This document shows positions 7,736 through 15,235 of a stretch of DNA of 34,785 bases, piece after piece. The notes below the pieces were generated by a model. That model saw only the letters and a list, made by a program, of their open reading frames with translations, did not search any database and was not told the DNA's origin. Numbering within the stretch: the first letter of the stretch is position 1; the number at the start of each line of letters is the position of its first letter. Origin of the DNA: an uncultured Eubacteriales bacterium (GTDB lineage: Bacteria > Bacillota > Clostridia > Oscillospirales > Oscillospiraceae). Where the stretch lies: assembly GCA_900545405.1 (NCBI GenBank), contig UQYT01000024.1, forward strand, positions 1 to 34,785, written 5' to 3'. The position numbers and the translations under genes are program-made.

Positions 7736-8440
7736 ATGCTTGAAGTCAAGGACATAAACGTCTACTACGGCGCGATACACGCGCTCAAGGGGGTCTCCCT
7801 CACCGTCGCGGACGGCGAGCTCGTCTCGCTCATCGGTGCCAACGGCGCGGGCAAGACCACCACGCTGCGCACGATCTCCGGCCTGCTGCACGCGGCGACG
7901 GGCTCTGTGACGCTCGACGGCGTGGACCTGCAGAAGGCCGCGCCCAACAAGATAATCAGCCTGGGTCTCGCGCACGTCCCCGAGGGCAGGCACGTCTTTG
8001 CCCGCATGACGGTGGAAGAGAACCTCCGCATGGGCGCCTACTCCATCCGCGACCAGAAGAAGATAGCCGCGAACATGGAGATGGTCTACAACCACTTCCC
8101 CCGCCTGCGTGAGCGCCGCCGCCAGTTTGCCGGCACGCTCTCCGGCGGCGAGCAGCAGATGCTCGCCACGGGCCGCGCGCTGATGACCGACCCGAAGATG
8201 GTCATCATGGACGAACCCAGCATGGGCCTGAGCCCCATTCTGGTCAAGGAGATTTTCGCGATAATCGAGGAGCTGCACAAGAGCGGCATCACCATCCTGC
8301 TCGTTGAGCAGAACGCGAAGATGGCCCTCGCCGTCAGCGACAGGGCCTACGTGCTTGAGACCGGCAGCATCTCCATGGAGGGCGAGGCCGCGGCGCTCTC
8401 TGAGGACGACCGGGTGCGCAAGGCGTATCTCGGAGCTTAA
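7736..8440 (+). CDS. livF: branched-chain amino acid ABC transporter ATPase LivF (copy 1)
   Basis: A 234-residue ABC ATPase, the usual LivF length. It opens MLEVKDINVYYGAIHALKGV, has Walker A GANGAGKTT at residues 34-42, the PEGRHVFARMTV segment characteristic of LivF, the signature LSGGEQQM, Walker B with VIMDEPSMGLSP and the H-loop replaced by VEQNAKMAL as usual for LivF. It lies 12 bases after livG behind a GGGGGGT ribosome site and forms the second half of the ATPase heterodimer. It is followed after 13 bases by a kinase-like gene in the same direction. Confidence 0.94.
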   Translation: MLEVKDINVYYGAIHALKGVSLTVADGELVSLIGANGAGKTTTLRTISGLLHAATGSVTLDGVDLQKAAPNKIISLGLAHVPEGRHVFARMTVEENLRMGAYSIRDQKKIAANMEMVYNHFPRLRERRRQFAGTLSGGEQQMLATGRALMTDPKMVIMDEPSMGLSPILVKEIFAIIEELHKSGITILLVEQNAKMALAVSDRAYVLETGSISMEGEAAALSEDDRVRKAYLGA

Positions 8441-8453
8441 AAGGAGGCGTCAA

Positions 8454-9077
8454 ATGGGAAGATTCGTAATCACCGTCGCCCGTGAGACGGGCAGCGGCGG
8501 CCACAACATAACGCGCAAGCTCTCCGACGCGCTGGGCGTGCCGTACTATGACCGCGACCTGCTGCGCAAGGCCTCCGAGGTCAGCGGCATCCACGAGCAG
8601 CTGTTCGGCGCGGCGGACGAGCGCATCGGCCTGCGCCAGATGCTCTCCGCGGCCGAGAAGGTCTACACGGGCGAGATACTCCCGCCCGACAGCGACGACT
8701 ACATCTCCACGCGCAACCTCTTCAGCTTTCAGGCCAAGATAATCAAGGAGCTGGCCGAGACGGAAAACTGCATCATCCTCGGCCGCTGCGCGAACTATCT
8801 GCTGATGGATAAGCCATATGTCCTGAAGCTGTTCATCCACGCGCCGCTGGAGGCGCGGCTCTCGCGCGTGGCGTCCTACTCCCTGGCCTGGAGCCAGCAC
8901 GAGGTGGCCCGCCACATCCGCGTGGAGGACAAACGCCGCGCAGCCTACTACCACTACTACACCGGCGAGGAGTGGCGCGACGCCGCCGGTTACGACCTCA
9001 GCCTCGACACCGACAAGCTCGGCGAGGACGGCTGCGTCGAGTTCATCAAGAAGATACTGCCGCTCTACGAAAAGTGA
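8454..9077 (+). CDS. cytidylate kinase-like family protein
   Basis: A 207-residue protein of the cytidylate-kinase-like (AAA_26) family. The N-terminus FVITVARETGSGGHNI holds a P-loop variant (GSGG), followed by the YYDRDLL segment found in this family and CIILGRCANYLL in the middle, then an Arg-rich lid region. The real CMP kinase is usually distinguishable and housekeeping; this relative is of unknown substrate and is common as an extra gene in clostridial genomes. The ATG at 8454 follows AAAGGAGG and gives the expected N-terminus; upstream in-frame codons lie inside livF. It is the last gene of the first liv transcription unit, 13 bases after livF and before a strong terminator. Its job there is not evident. 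Confidence 0.85.
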   Translation: MGRFVITVARETGSGGHNITRKLSDALGVPYYDRDLLRKASEVSGIHEQLFGAADERIGLRQMLSAAEKVYTGEILPPDSDDYISTRNLFSFQAKIIKELAETENCIILGRCANYLLMDKPYVLKLFIHAPLEARLSRVASYSLAWSQHEVARHIRVEDKRRAAYYHYYTGEEWRDAAGYDLSLDTDKLGEDGCVEFIKKILPLYEK

Positions 9078-9093
9078 GCCGCAGGCAAAAAAC

Positions 9094-9124
9094 GGGGAGC
9101 CCCAGACGGGGCTCCCCTATTTTT
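9094..9124 (+). terminator. intrinsic terminator of first liv operon
   Basis: GGGGAGCCCC (9094-9103) pairs perfectly with GGGGCTCCCC (9108-9117) around a four-base loop, followed by TATTTTT. It lies between the plus-strand kinase-like gene and the minus-strand msrAB end. Confidence 0.9.
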
Positions 9125-9134
9125 GCGTTCACGC

Positions 9135-10247
9135 TCAGTTTTCAAAGAGATATTTCAGATAGCTGTAGCCCTCGGCCTCCATCTTGGCGTAGGGCACAAA
9201 GCGCAGAGCGGCGCTGTTGATGCAGTAGCGCACGCCGTTGGGCGAATCCGGGTCATCCGTGAAGACGTGGCCCAGATGCGAGTCCCCCGCCCTGCTGCGC
9301 ACCTCCGTGCGGTGCATGCCGTGGCTGTTGTCCTCCAGCTCCACCACCGCGGGCTGCTCTATCGGCTTGGAGAACGCGGGCCAGCCGCAGCCGCTCTCGA
9401 ACTTGTCCGTGGAGGAGAAGAGCGGCTCGCCGGTGACCACGTCTACGTAGATGCCCTTTTCGAATTTGTCCCAGAACTCGTTGCTGAAGGGCCGCTCGGT
9501 GCCGCTCTCCTGGGTCACGCGGTACTGCTCGTCCGTCAGCTTGTCGCGTATGGCCTCCGCGGCGGGCTTGCGGTAGTCGCCCGGGTCTATGCGCAGCTTT
9601 GAAAAGAGCTCTATCTCGTCCCGGGGGATGTGGCAGTAGCCGCCCGGGTGCTTTTCGAGGTAGTTCTGGTGGTATTCCTCGGCCGGGAAGAAGTTTATCA
9701 GCGGGCCGATCTCCACGTGGAATTCCCTGCTGCGGCCACGCTCGATCCCGGCGATGCGCTCCACCGTCTCCTTCGCCGCGTCGTTCGTGTAATAGACGCC
9801 GGTCTGGTACTGCGAGCCCCAGTCGTTCCCCTGCCTGTTTTCCACCGTGGGGTCTATGACGTAGAAATAGGCCAGCAGCAGCGCGTCAAGGCTCACCTGC
9901 TCCGGGTCGTACTCGACCCTCACCGTCTCGCGAAAGCCCGTCTCGCCGGTGCAGACGGTCTCGTAGTCGGCATCCTCCGCGCCGGTGCCGTTTGCGTAGC
10001 CGCTCTGCGCGTCTATGACGCCCGGTATCGACTGCATCAGCTGCTCCAGCCCCCAGAAGCAGCCTCCGGCCAGGTAAATGACGTTTTCAGTTGTATCCAT
10101 ATACATACTCTCCTTTCCGGACATGTCCGGCGTCGGTTCCGGCGGCGCCGGGGTCTCAGTCCCCCGCGCCGGGCCGCGCATCGCCCCGCAGCCGCACGTG
10201 AGCAGCAGCGCCGAGGCGGTCAGCAGTGACAGCAGCTTTTTATGCAT
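9135..10247 (-). CDS. msrAB: lipoprotein peptide-methionine sulfoxide reductase, MsrA-MsrB fusion
   Basis: A 370-residue bifunctional enzyme that reduces both stereoisomers of methionine sulfoxide in oxidised proteins. Residues 1-20 are a signal sequence (MHKKLLSLLTASALLLTCGC) with probable lipidation at C20, then a Pro-rich linker to about residue 48. The MsrA domain follows, with the catalytic GCFWG at 62-66 (C63) and the KHPGGYCHI segment near its end. The MsrB domain ends the protein, with SGCGWPAFSKPI and the catalytic C342 in RYCINSAALRF. The start at 10247 is behind GGAGG; a start at 10322 would place 25 basic residues before the signal peptide. The enzyme should act outside the cytoplasmic membrane. 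It faces a two-component system across 182 bases. Confidence 0.93.
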   Translation of the reverse strand: MHKKLLSLLTASALLLTCGCGAMRGPARGTETPAPPEPTPDMSGKESMYMDTTENVIYLAGGCFWGLEQLMQSIPGVIDAQSGYANGTGAEDADYETVCTGETGFRETVRVEYDPEQVSLDALLLAYFYVIDPTVENRQGNDWGSQYQTGVYYTNDAAKETVERIAGIERGRSREFHVEIGPLINFFPAEEYHQNYLEKHPGGYCHIPRDEIELFSKLRIDPGDYRKPAAEAIRDKLTDEQYRVTQESGTERPFSNEFWDKFEKGIYVDVVTGEPLFSSTDKFESGCGWPAFSKPIEQPAVVELEDNSHGMHRTEVRSRAGDSHLGHVFTDDPDSPNGVRYCINSAALRFVPYAKMEAEGYSYLKYLFEN

Positions 10248-10330
10248 GGTATCGACCTCCTGTCCTTCGGGCGCCCGCCGCGTGTACGGCCGCGCGGCGC
10301 CCTTTGCAGGCATATGATACAATGCGCCTA

Positions 10331-10388
10331 TTAAGATCCCTGTTAAGAACAGAAACTTAACAAAAACCTTATGTCCCTCTGCTATAAT
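10331..10388 (+). promoter_or_regulatory. promoter with direct repeats ahead of two-component genes
   Basis: TATAAT at 10383-10388 is a perfect -10 box, but nothing like TTGACA stands 17 bases upstream. Instead three similar hexamers occur in the same direction: TTAAGA (10331), TTAAGA (10343) and TTAACA (10357), spaced 12 and 14 bases. The middle one lies in an inverted repeat CTGTT-AAG-AACAG (10340-10352). Direct hexamer repeats near -35 are typical sites of OmpR/PhoB-type regulators, so self-activation by the downstream regulator is plausible. That is inference. Confidence 0.5.
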
Positions 10389-10429
10389 ATAACCACAATT
10401 TCAGCCCATCTGCAAATGGAGGGACTGCC

Positions 10430-11107
10430 ATGCATCTTTTGGTCATAGAAGACGAGCGCGCCCTTTGCGAGACCATCGTGCGCAGCCTCAGGCGGCTGGC
10501 CTACAGCGTTGATTTCTGCTGCGACGGGGAGCGGGCGCTGGAGCTGCTCGGCACGGAGGAGTACGGCCTGGTGCTCCTGGACCTGAACCTGCCCGGGCAG
10601 GACGGCATGACCGTGCTGCGGACGCTCAGGCGCACGAACCGGGACACCAAGGTGCTGATACTCTCGGCGCGCAACGAGGTCTCTGACAAGGTGGCCGGCC
10701 TGGACGCCGGAGCCAACGACTATCTCTCAAAGCCCTTTCATCTCACAGAGCTCGAGGCGCGCATCCGGAGCCTGACCCTGCGTCAGTTCACCCAGCATGA
10801 CGTGGTGCTCTCCTGCAGCGCGCTGACCTTCGACACAAAGGCCCGCATCGCCTGCGCCGGCGGGCAGCCCGTCTCCCTCACCCGCAAGGAGACCGGCATA
10901 ATGGAGTATCTCATGCTTCACCAGGGCCGCCCTGTCAGTCAGGAGGAGCTCATGGAGCATGTCTGGGACAACAGTGTGGACAACTTCAGCAACTCCATCC
11001 GCGTGCACATCTCCTCGCTGCGCAAAAAACTGCGCGCCGCCCTGGGCTACGACCCCATCCTCAACCGCATCGGCGAGGGATATCTCATGGGAGGGCCCGA
11101 GCTATGA
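10430..11107 (+). CDS. OmpR/PhoB-family response regulator
   Basis: A 225-residue DNA-binding response regulator. The receiver domain (1-115) has the acidic pair in VIEDE, the phospho-accepting D51 in VLLDLNLPGQDG, and K101 in LSKPF. The C-terminal winged-helix domain (about 128-223) includes LTRKETGIMEYLMLHQGRPV and SIRVHISSLRKKL. The ATG follows GGAGGG by six bases. It ends in a four-base overlap (ATGA) with the partner kinase. Signal and target genes are unknown; the divergent msrAB is an obvious candidate target. Confidence 0.93.
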   Translation: MHLLVIEDERALCETIVRSLRRLAYSVDFCCDGERALELLGTEEYGLVLLDLNLPGQDGMTVLRTLRRTNRDTKVLILSARNEVSDKVAGLDAGANDYLSKPFHLTELEARIRSLTLRQFTQHDVVLSCSALTFDTKARIACAGGQPVSLTRKETGIMEYLMLHQGRPVSQEELMEHVWDNSVDNFSNSIRVHISSLRKKLRAALGYDPILNRIGEGYLMGGPEL

Positions 11108-12192
11108 GGCGGCTCTCCCTTCAATGGCGCATGACGCTGATGACGTCCCTGCTGATTGGCGCGACCTGTGTCTGCATGGAGCTGCTGCTCTGCGGCTCCG
11201 GCGTGCGATATATGTCGCGCATAGGCAGCTATGCGGGAGGCGATCAGGAGCTGCTGGGCGCGATAAGCCAGGCGCAGCAGGCCTTCTGCATGACCAACTG
11301 GTACATCGCCGCCGCGCTCACGCTGCTCAGCGGCACTCTCGCCTATTTCGTCAGCGGGCGGGCGCTCAGGCCGCTGCGCGGCTTCACCTCCAGCTTTGAG
11401 CTGGTGGAGCCCGGCAACTTGGCCGAGATGAAGTTCGGCGAGGACGTCCCGCCCGAGTTTCGCAGTCTGGGCCGCTCCTTCAACAGCATGCTCGAGCGGC
11501 TGGAGCGCGCCTTTGAAACCCAGCGGCAGTTCACCGGCAACGCGGCACACGAGCTGCGCACGCCCCTGGCCCTGATGCAGGCGCAGCTGGAGCTGTTTTC
11601 CGCCGAGCACCCAGACGTTCTTCCGGAGACGGCCGAATTCTTAAAGCTCCTGCGTGAGCAGACCGAGCGGCTCTCGCAGCTCTCAAAGACCCTGCTTGAG
11701 ATGAGCAGCCTGCAATCGGCCGCCCGCACCGACCGCATCCAGCTCGGGCCCATGATAGAGGAGATCTTCACCGACCTTGCGCCCCTGGCGGAGCGCGTCG
11801 GAGTGACCCTCGAGCGGGAGGGCGACGCCGCCATGACCGGCAGCGACTCCCTCATATACCGGCTGCTCTTCAGCCTCACGGAAAACGCCATAAAGTACAA
11901 TCGCCGGGGCGGCTCCGTCCTCGTCTCGGTGTCCGCCGGGCAGCCGGAGCTGGAGATAAGGGTCTCCGACACCGGTCACGGCATCCCCGAGAGCTGCAGG
12001 AGCAGCGTCTTTCATCCCTTTTTCCGGGTGGACCAGTCCCGCAGCCGGGAGCGCGGAGGCGTCGGCCTGGGCCTGTCGCTGGTCTGGGAGATCGCCGCCC
12101 TCCACGGCGGCGGGGTGTGGGTGGAACAGAGCTCCGGCGCCGGGACGACCATCCTGGCGCGTCTGCCCGTCCGCCAGCCCGACGGCGCATAA
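11104..12192 (+). CDS. sensor histidine kinase (two-component partner)
   Basis: A 362-residue membrane kinase. Two hydrophobic segments (about 10-31 and 65-84) enclose only about 30 residues outside, so it has almost no extracellular sensor domain. A HAMP-like linker follows. The H-box is FTGNAAHELRTPLALMQ with H149 as phospho-acceptor, the N-box is LTENAIKYNRRGG, and the G boxes are VSDTGHGIP and GGVGLGLSLV, so all catalytic elements are intact. The tiny external loop points to sensing within the membrane or through a partner. The start overlaps the regulator's stop codon. Confidence 0.93.
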   Translation: MRRLSLQWRMTLMTSLLIGATCVCMELLLCGSGVRYMSRIGSYAGGDQELLGAISQAQQAFCMTNWYIAAALTLLSGTLAYFVSGRALRPLRGFTSSFELVEPGNLAEMKFGEDVPPEFRSLGRSFNSMLERLERAFETQRQFTGNAAHELRTPLALMQAQLELFSAEHPDVLPETAEFLKLLREQTERLSQLSKTLLEMSSLQSAARTDRIQLGPMIEEIFTDLAPLAERVGVTLEREGDAAMTGSDSLIYRLLFSLTENAIKYNRRGGSVLVSVSAGQPELEIRVSDTGHGIPESCRSSVFHPFFRVDQSRSRERGGVGLGLSLVWEIAALHGGGVWVEQSSGAGTTILARLPVRQPDGA

Positions 12193-12195
12193 TAA

Positions 12196-12259
12196 AACAA
12201 AAAGCACCCGACTTTCGTCAGGTGCTCTTTGGAGCTGCTGCCCGGATTCGGACCGGGGA
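12196..12259. repeat. 64-bp direct repeat, copy A (terminator plus tRNA-Thr 3' end)
   Basis: Identical over 64 bases to 12353-12416 (offset 157). It holds the minus-strand terminator hairpin (12203-12226) and the last 30 bases of tRNA-Thr. Identity stops at 12260, inside what would be the variable loop of the tRNA. Immediately after the histidine kinase stop codon, it may also end that transcript. Confidence 0.9.
12230..12259 (-). pseudogene. tRNA-Thr 3'-end fragment
   Basis: The 30 bases match the T arm, 3' acceptor strand and CCA of the intact tRNA-Thr 157 bases away. The D arm, anticodon arm and 5' acceptor strand are missing; 12260-12352 instead holds an inverted repeat and a reversed piece of the same tRNA. 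It cannot fold into a working tRNA. Confidence 0.85.
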
Positions 12260-12352
12260 AACTACCCTGCGCATACTGCGTATGCGCAGGGGACCCGGAC
12301 CTCGCGATCGCACGCGCCTCCGGCGCAGGATGAGGTCCCCGGTTCTCAACAT
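12260..12352. other. scar between tRNA-Thr 3' repeats
   Basis: This 93-base spacer contains an 11-base inverted repeat, CCCTGCGCATA (12266-12276) with TATGCGCAGGG (12282-12292), and, at 12328-12343, a 16-base segment that is the exact reverse complement of 12409-12424 within tRNA-Thr. GGACCTC and GAGGTCC also pair across it. No gene is visible. Confidence 0.6.
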
Positions 12353-12383
12353 AACAAAAAGCACCCGACTTTCGTCAGGTGCT
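12353..12383 (-). terminator. intrinsic terminator of the tRNA operon
   Basis: Reading the minus strand, AGCACCTGAC (12383-12374) pairs with GTCGGGTGCT (12369-12360) around a GAAA loop, with one G-U pair, and runs into TTTTT (12360-12356). It starts 4 bases after the tRNA-Thr CCA end. Confidence 0.88.
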
Positions 12384-12386
12384 CTT

Positions 12387-12462
<76 letters not shown>

Positions 12463-12468
12463 ATAGCT

Positions 12469-12494
12469 CTCCCCACGGCTTGCACCGTGGGGAG
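12469..12494 (-). other. hairpin between tRNA-Asp and tRNA-Thr
   Basis: CTCCCCACGG (12469-12478) pairs perfectly with CCGTGGGGAG (12485-12494) around a six-base loop. It directly abuts the 3' end of tRNA-Asp and has no T-run. In the precursor RNA it probably marks a cleavage or trimming site between the two tRNAs. Confidence 0.6.
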
Positions 12495-12571
12495 TGGCGA
12501 CCGAGAAGGGACTTGAACCCTCGACCTCTAGCGTGACAGGCTAGCGTTCTAACCGACTGAACTACTCGGCC
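12495..12571 (-). tRNA. tRNA-Asp(GTC)
   Basis: The 77-base cloverleaf has acceptor stem GGCCGAG/CTCGGTC (one G-U pair), anticodon stem CTAGC/GCTAG with loop CTGTCAC giving anticodon GTC, T loop GGTTCAAGTCC, discriminator G and an encoded CCA. It is the first gene of the tRNA transcript. Confidence 0.96.
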
Positions 12572-12586
12572 ACAAGCGGCTTTTGT

Positions 12587-12615
12587 AATATAACAAATCC
12601 TGCGTCAGATGTCAA
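12587..12615 (-). promoter_or_regulatory. promoter of tRNA-Asp/tRNA-Thr
   Basis: On the minus strand TTGACA (12615-12610), 17 bases, TATATT (12592-12587). A near-consensus promoter 16 bases before the mature tRNA-Asp 5' end. Confidence 0.85.
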
Positions 12616-12639
12616 GGGGTTTTTTCGATTTTTGTTTTC

Positions 12640-12668
12640 TTGCGGCGACACTTTTTTTATGGTAGAAT
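12640..12668 (+). promoter_or_regulatory. promoter of secreted pseudo-deacetylase gene
   Basis: TTGCGG (12640-12645), 17-base spacer, TAGAAT (12663-12668), with transcription expected near 12675, between this box and GGAGGTG at 12684-12690. The -35 is weak. Confidence 0.55.
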
Positions 12669-12696
12669 ATCCGCAGTATTTTTGGAGGTGAATCCA

Positions 12697-13797
12697 ATGC
12701 GCAGACTGCTCTCGCTCTGCCTCATCGTCTGCCTTGTGTTCTGCCTGCTCCCGGCCATGAGTGCCGCCTCCGCCTCCGGCTCCGGCGTCTGCTTCATCGC
12801 CACAAACGACAACCTGCTCGAGCTGACTTATCAGCCCTACTGGCAGAACTCCACCATCTATGTCCCCTACACCGTCTTTGTGAACTTCAAGGTCTATAAC
12901 TCCTTCCACCAGAGCAGCAACACCGCCTCGCTCTACTCCTCCACCAAGCAGCTCTACTTCGACCTCAACACCGGCGAGACCTACGACGGGAACGGCACCT
13001 ACTACAACATAACCCCCGTCAGCCGCGGCGGGCAGATATACGTCCCGCTCGACTTCATCTGCGGCCAGTACGGCCTGACCTGGTCCTACATCGACGGCGG
13101 CGAATACGGCGACGTCTGCCGCATCAAGGACGGCTCCGTGTTCCTCACGGACGACCAGTTCCTCACCGCCGCCAAGCCCCTCATGGTCAGCCGCTACAAC
13201 GCATATGTCGGCAACAGCGGCGGCAACTGGGGCGGCGGGGGCGGCGGCGGCACGGCCTCCGACTCCGGCAGCATCGTCTACCTCAGCTTCGTCGGCCTGC
13301 CCTCGGCTGCGCTGCTCGATTCTCTGGTGGAGTACGGCGTCAGGGCCGCCTTCTTCCTCACAGCCGACGAGATTCGCCAGAGCCCGGACACCGTCCGCCG
13401 CATCGTGGGCGAGGGCCACAGCGTCGGCGCGCTCTGCTCCACGGACCCGAGCGCCGAGTACGCCGAGATATCCTCCCTCCTGCTGGACGCCGCGCGCGTC
13501 AAGACGCTGCTGATAGCCTCCGCCGCGCCCGAGTATGACGAGAGCTGCATACACGTGGCGGAGATCTCCGGCCTGGTGTTCTGGGACTACGACACGGACT
13601 GCATCCAGAACGGCACCGGCCTCACCTACGCCTCGCTCATCACCGCCTACCTCGAGTACCGCCCCGCGCGGCTCGACGCGCGCATCCTCTGCTGCGACGC
13701 GACGGACGCCTGCCTCCCCTCCGTGCTCAGCTACATAAACGACAACGGCTTCACCGCCCGCGCCCCCTCCGAGGTCAACGCCCCGGAACTTGAATGA
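12697..13797 (+). CDS. secreted protein with degenerate polysaccharide deacetylase (NodB-like) domain
   Basis: A 366-residue exported protein. Residues 1-25 are a signal peptide (MRRLLSLCLIVCLVFCLLPA...ASA). Residues 30-165 look like a copper-amine-oxidase-N-type stalk (repeated IYVP-hydrophobic patterns). A glycine run (174-185) leads to a NodB-like fold: IVYLSF at 193-198, LLDSLVEYGVRAAFFLT at 206-222, and DTVRRIVGEGHSVGAL at 231-246 match the family backbone. The catalytic residues do not: the usual TFDDGP is SFVGLP (197-202), and the two metal histidines of H-S/T-x-x-H are Leu and Asp in GALCSTDP (244-251). Deacetylation is therefore unlikely; a glycan-binding or scaffolding role is inferred. 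The start follows GGAGGTG; an upstream ATG at 12640 overlaps the promoter. Confidence 0.82.
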   Translation: MRRLLSLCLIVCLVFCLLPAMSAASASGSGVCFIATNDNLLELTYQPYWQNSTIYVPYTVFVNFKVYNSFHQSSNTASLYSSTKQLYFDLNTGETYDGNGTYYNITPVSRGGQIYVPLDFICGQYGLTWSYIDGGEYGDVCRIKDGSVFLTDDQFLTAAKPLMVSRYNAYVGNSGGNWGGGGGGGTASDSGSIVYLSFVGLPSAALLDSLVEYGVRAAFFLTADEIRQSPDTVRRIVGEGHSVGALCSTDPSAEYAEISSLLLDAARVKTLLIASAAPEYDESCIHVAEISGLVFWDYDTDCIQNGTGLTYASLITAYLEYRPARLDARILCCDATDACLPSVLSYINDNGFTARAPSEVNAPELE

Positions 13798-13811
13798 CGC
13801 AAACTAAATTT

Positions 13812-13846
13812 AAAGCGCCGCAGACGTTCTGTCTGCGGCGCTTTCT
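13812..13846. terminator. bidirectional terminator between convergent genes
   Basis: AAAGCGCCGCAGAC (13812-13825) pairs perfectly with GTCTGCGGCGCTTT (13831-13844) around GTTCT. T-rich sequence follows on both strands. It serves the pseudo-deacetylase gene (plus) and mgtE (minus), whose stop codon is at 13847. Confidence 0.88.
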
Positions 13847-15178
13847 TTATATGTGGAACAGCACCGTAGCGATGGTGAAGTATATGAGCATGGCCACAGT
13901 GTCCACAACCGTGGTGATGAGCGGCGCGGCCATGAGCGCGGGGTCGAGGCCGAGGCGCTTTGCCGCGATGGGCAGCAGCCCGCCCGTGACCTTGGCGCAG
14001 GCCACCGTGCACATCAGCGAGAGCGACACGACCGCCGCCAGCGCGGGGTCGTTGTACCTTATCATGATGACCCCCGACTCCACTGCCGCAAGCGCCAGGC
14101 CCACCAGCAGCGCGACGCGCAGCTCCTTCCAGAGTATGCTCAGCGTGTCCCCAAAGTGCAGCTCGTCCACGGCGAGGCCGCGGATGATGAGCGTGGAGCT
14201 CTGGGAGCCGCAGTTGCCGCCCGTGTCCATTATCATCGGGATGAACGACACCAGCAGCGGCACCGCCGCGAACGCCGCCTCGTACTTCGAGATTATCGCG
14301 CCCGTGATGCTCGCCGAGATCATCAGCACCAGCAGCCAGATGACGCGGTGCTTGGCGTGCTTCCAGACCGGGGTCTTGAGATAGGGCTCCGTATTGGCCT
14401 CCATGGCGGCCATCTTCTGCATGTCCTCCGTCGTCTCCTCGGTGAGGACGCCGATGGCGTCGTCAAAGGTGACGATGCCCACTATGCAGCCCTCCGTGTC
14501 CACCACGGGCAGCGCGATGAGCCCGTAGCGGCGGAAGAGGTTCGCGACGTATTCCCTGTCGTCCGTCGTCTTGACGGAGATGAAGTCGCTGAGTATCAGC
14601 GGCTCGATGGGCTCCGTGCCCTCGTGCGTGAGCAGGTCCTTCGCCGTCACGACGCCGAGCAGCTTGTGCTTTTTCACGGCGTAGCAGTTGTACACCGTCT
14701 CGCTGTCGATGCCGACGCGGCGTATCTTCTCCAGCGCGCCGGACACCGTCATGTCCGGGTCCAGCTCCACGAACTCCACGGTCATTATGCTGCCCGCGCT
14801 GTCGTCCGGGTACTGCAGCAGGTGGTTTATCGTCTGTCGCGTCTCAGGGCCGACGTTCTCCAAGAGCTGCGTCACAAAGTTTGCCGGCATGTCGCTCAGA
14901 AAATCCGCGGCGTCGTCGGCGTAGAGCTCTTCAAAGAGGCTCTTTATCTCGGCGCTCGAAAAGGTCTTGATGAGCTCCTGCCTCAGGTCGTTATCCATGT
15001 ACGTGAACACCTCGGCCGCCTTGGGCTTGTCGAGGATGCGGAACACCGTGGCGAGTTCGCGGTCGTCCAGCTCCGAGAGGAGCTCCGCGAGGTCCACGGG
15101 GTTGTACATGGACAGGACATCGTGAATTGACCTCAGCCTCTTCTCCTGCAGAAGGGCCTTGAGTACGGTTACAGTCAT
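13847..15178 (-). CDS. mgtE: magnesium transporter MgtE
   Basis: A 443-residue Mg2+ channel of the MgtE/SLC41 family. The cytoplasmic N domain covers about the first 130 residues (VDLAELLSELDDRELATVFRIL), a CBS pair follows to about 255 (VTAKDLLT, IVGIVTFDDAIGVL), then a connecting helix and five membrane segments with the pore signature PMIMDTGGNCGSQSS. In this family the N and CBS domains close the pore when cytoplasmic Mg2+ is high. Two ATGs six bases apart (15184 and 15178) fit; the second lies 8 bases from AGGAGG (15192-15187) and was chosen, the first only 2. A leader of about 200 bases with its own terminator and an operator-like palindrome point to tight control of expression. Confidence 0.94.
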   Translation of the reverse strand: MTVTVLKALLQEKRLRSIHDVLSMYNPVDLAELLSELDDRELATVFRILDKPKAAEVFTYMDNDLRQELIKTFSSAEIKSLFEELYADDAADFLSDMPANFVTQLLENVGPETRQTINHLLQYPDDSAGSIMTVEFVELDPDMTVSGALEKIRRVGIDSETVYNCYAVKKHKLLGVVTAKDLLTHEGTEPIEPLILSDFISVKTTDDREYVANLFRRYGLIALPVVDTEGCIVGIVTFDDAIGVLTEETTEDMQKMAAMEANTEPYLKTPVWKHAKHRVIWLLVLMISASITGAIISKYEAAFAAVPLLVSFIPMIMDTGGNCGSQSSTLIIRGLAVDELHFGDTLSILWKELRVALLVGLALAAVESGVIMIRYNDPALAAVVSLSLMCTVACAKVTGGLLPIAAKRLGLDPALMAAPLITTVVDTVAMLIYFTIATVLFHI

Positions 15179-15202
15179 GGTCATACCCTCCTTCCGGGCA
15201 GC

Positions 15203-15235
15203 AAAAAGCCGCCGCATCCAAAGGGACACGGCGGC
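15203..15235 (-). terminator. attenuator terminator in mgtE leader
   Basis: GCCGCCG (15235-15229 on the minus strand) pairs with CGGCGGC (15214-15208); an inner TCC/GGA pair closes a CTTT loop after a small internal loop; TTTTT follows at 15207-15203. It lies upstream of the coding start, so it controls read-through rather than ending a gene. Confidence 0.75.
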
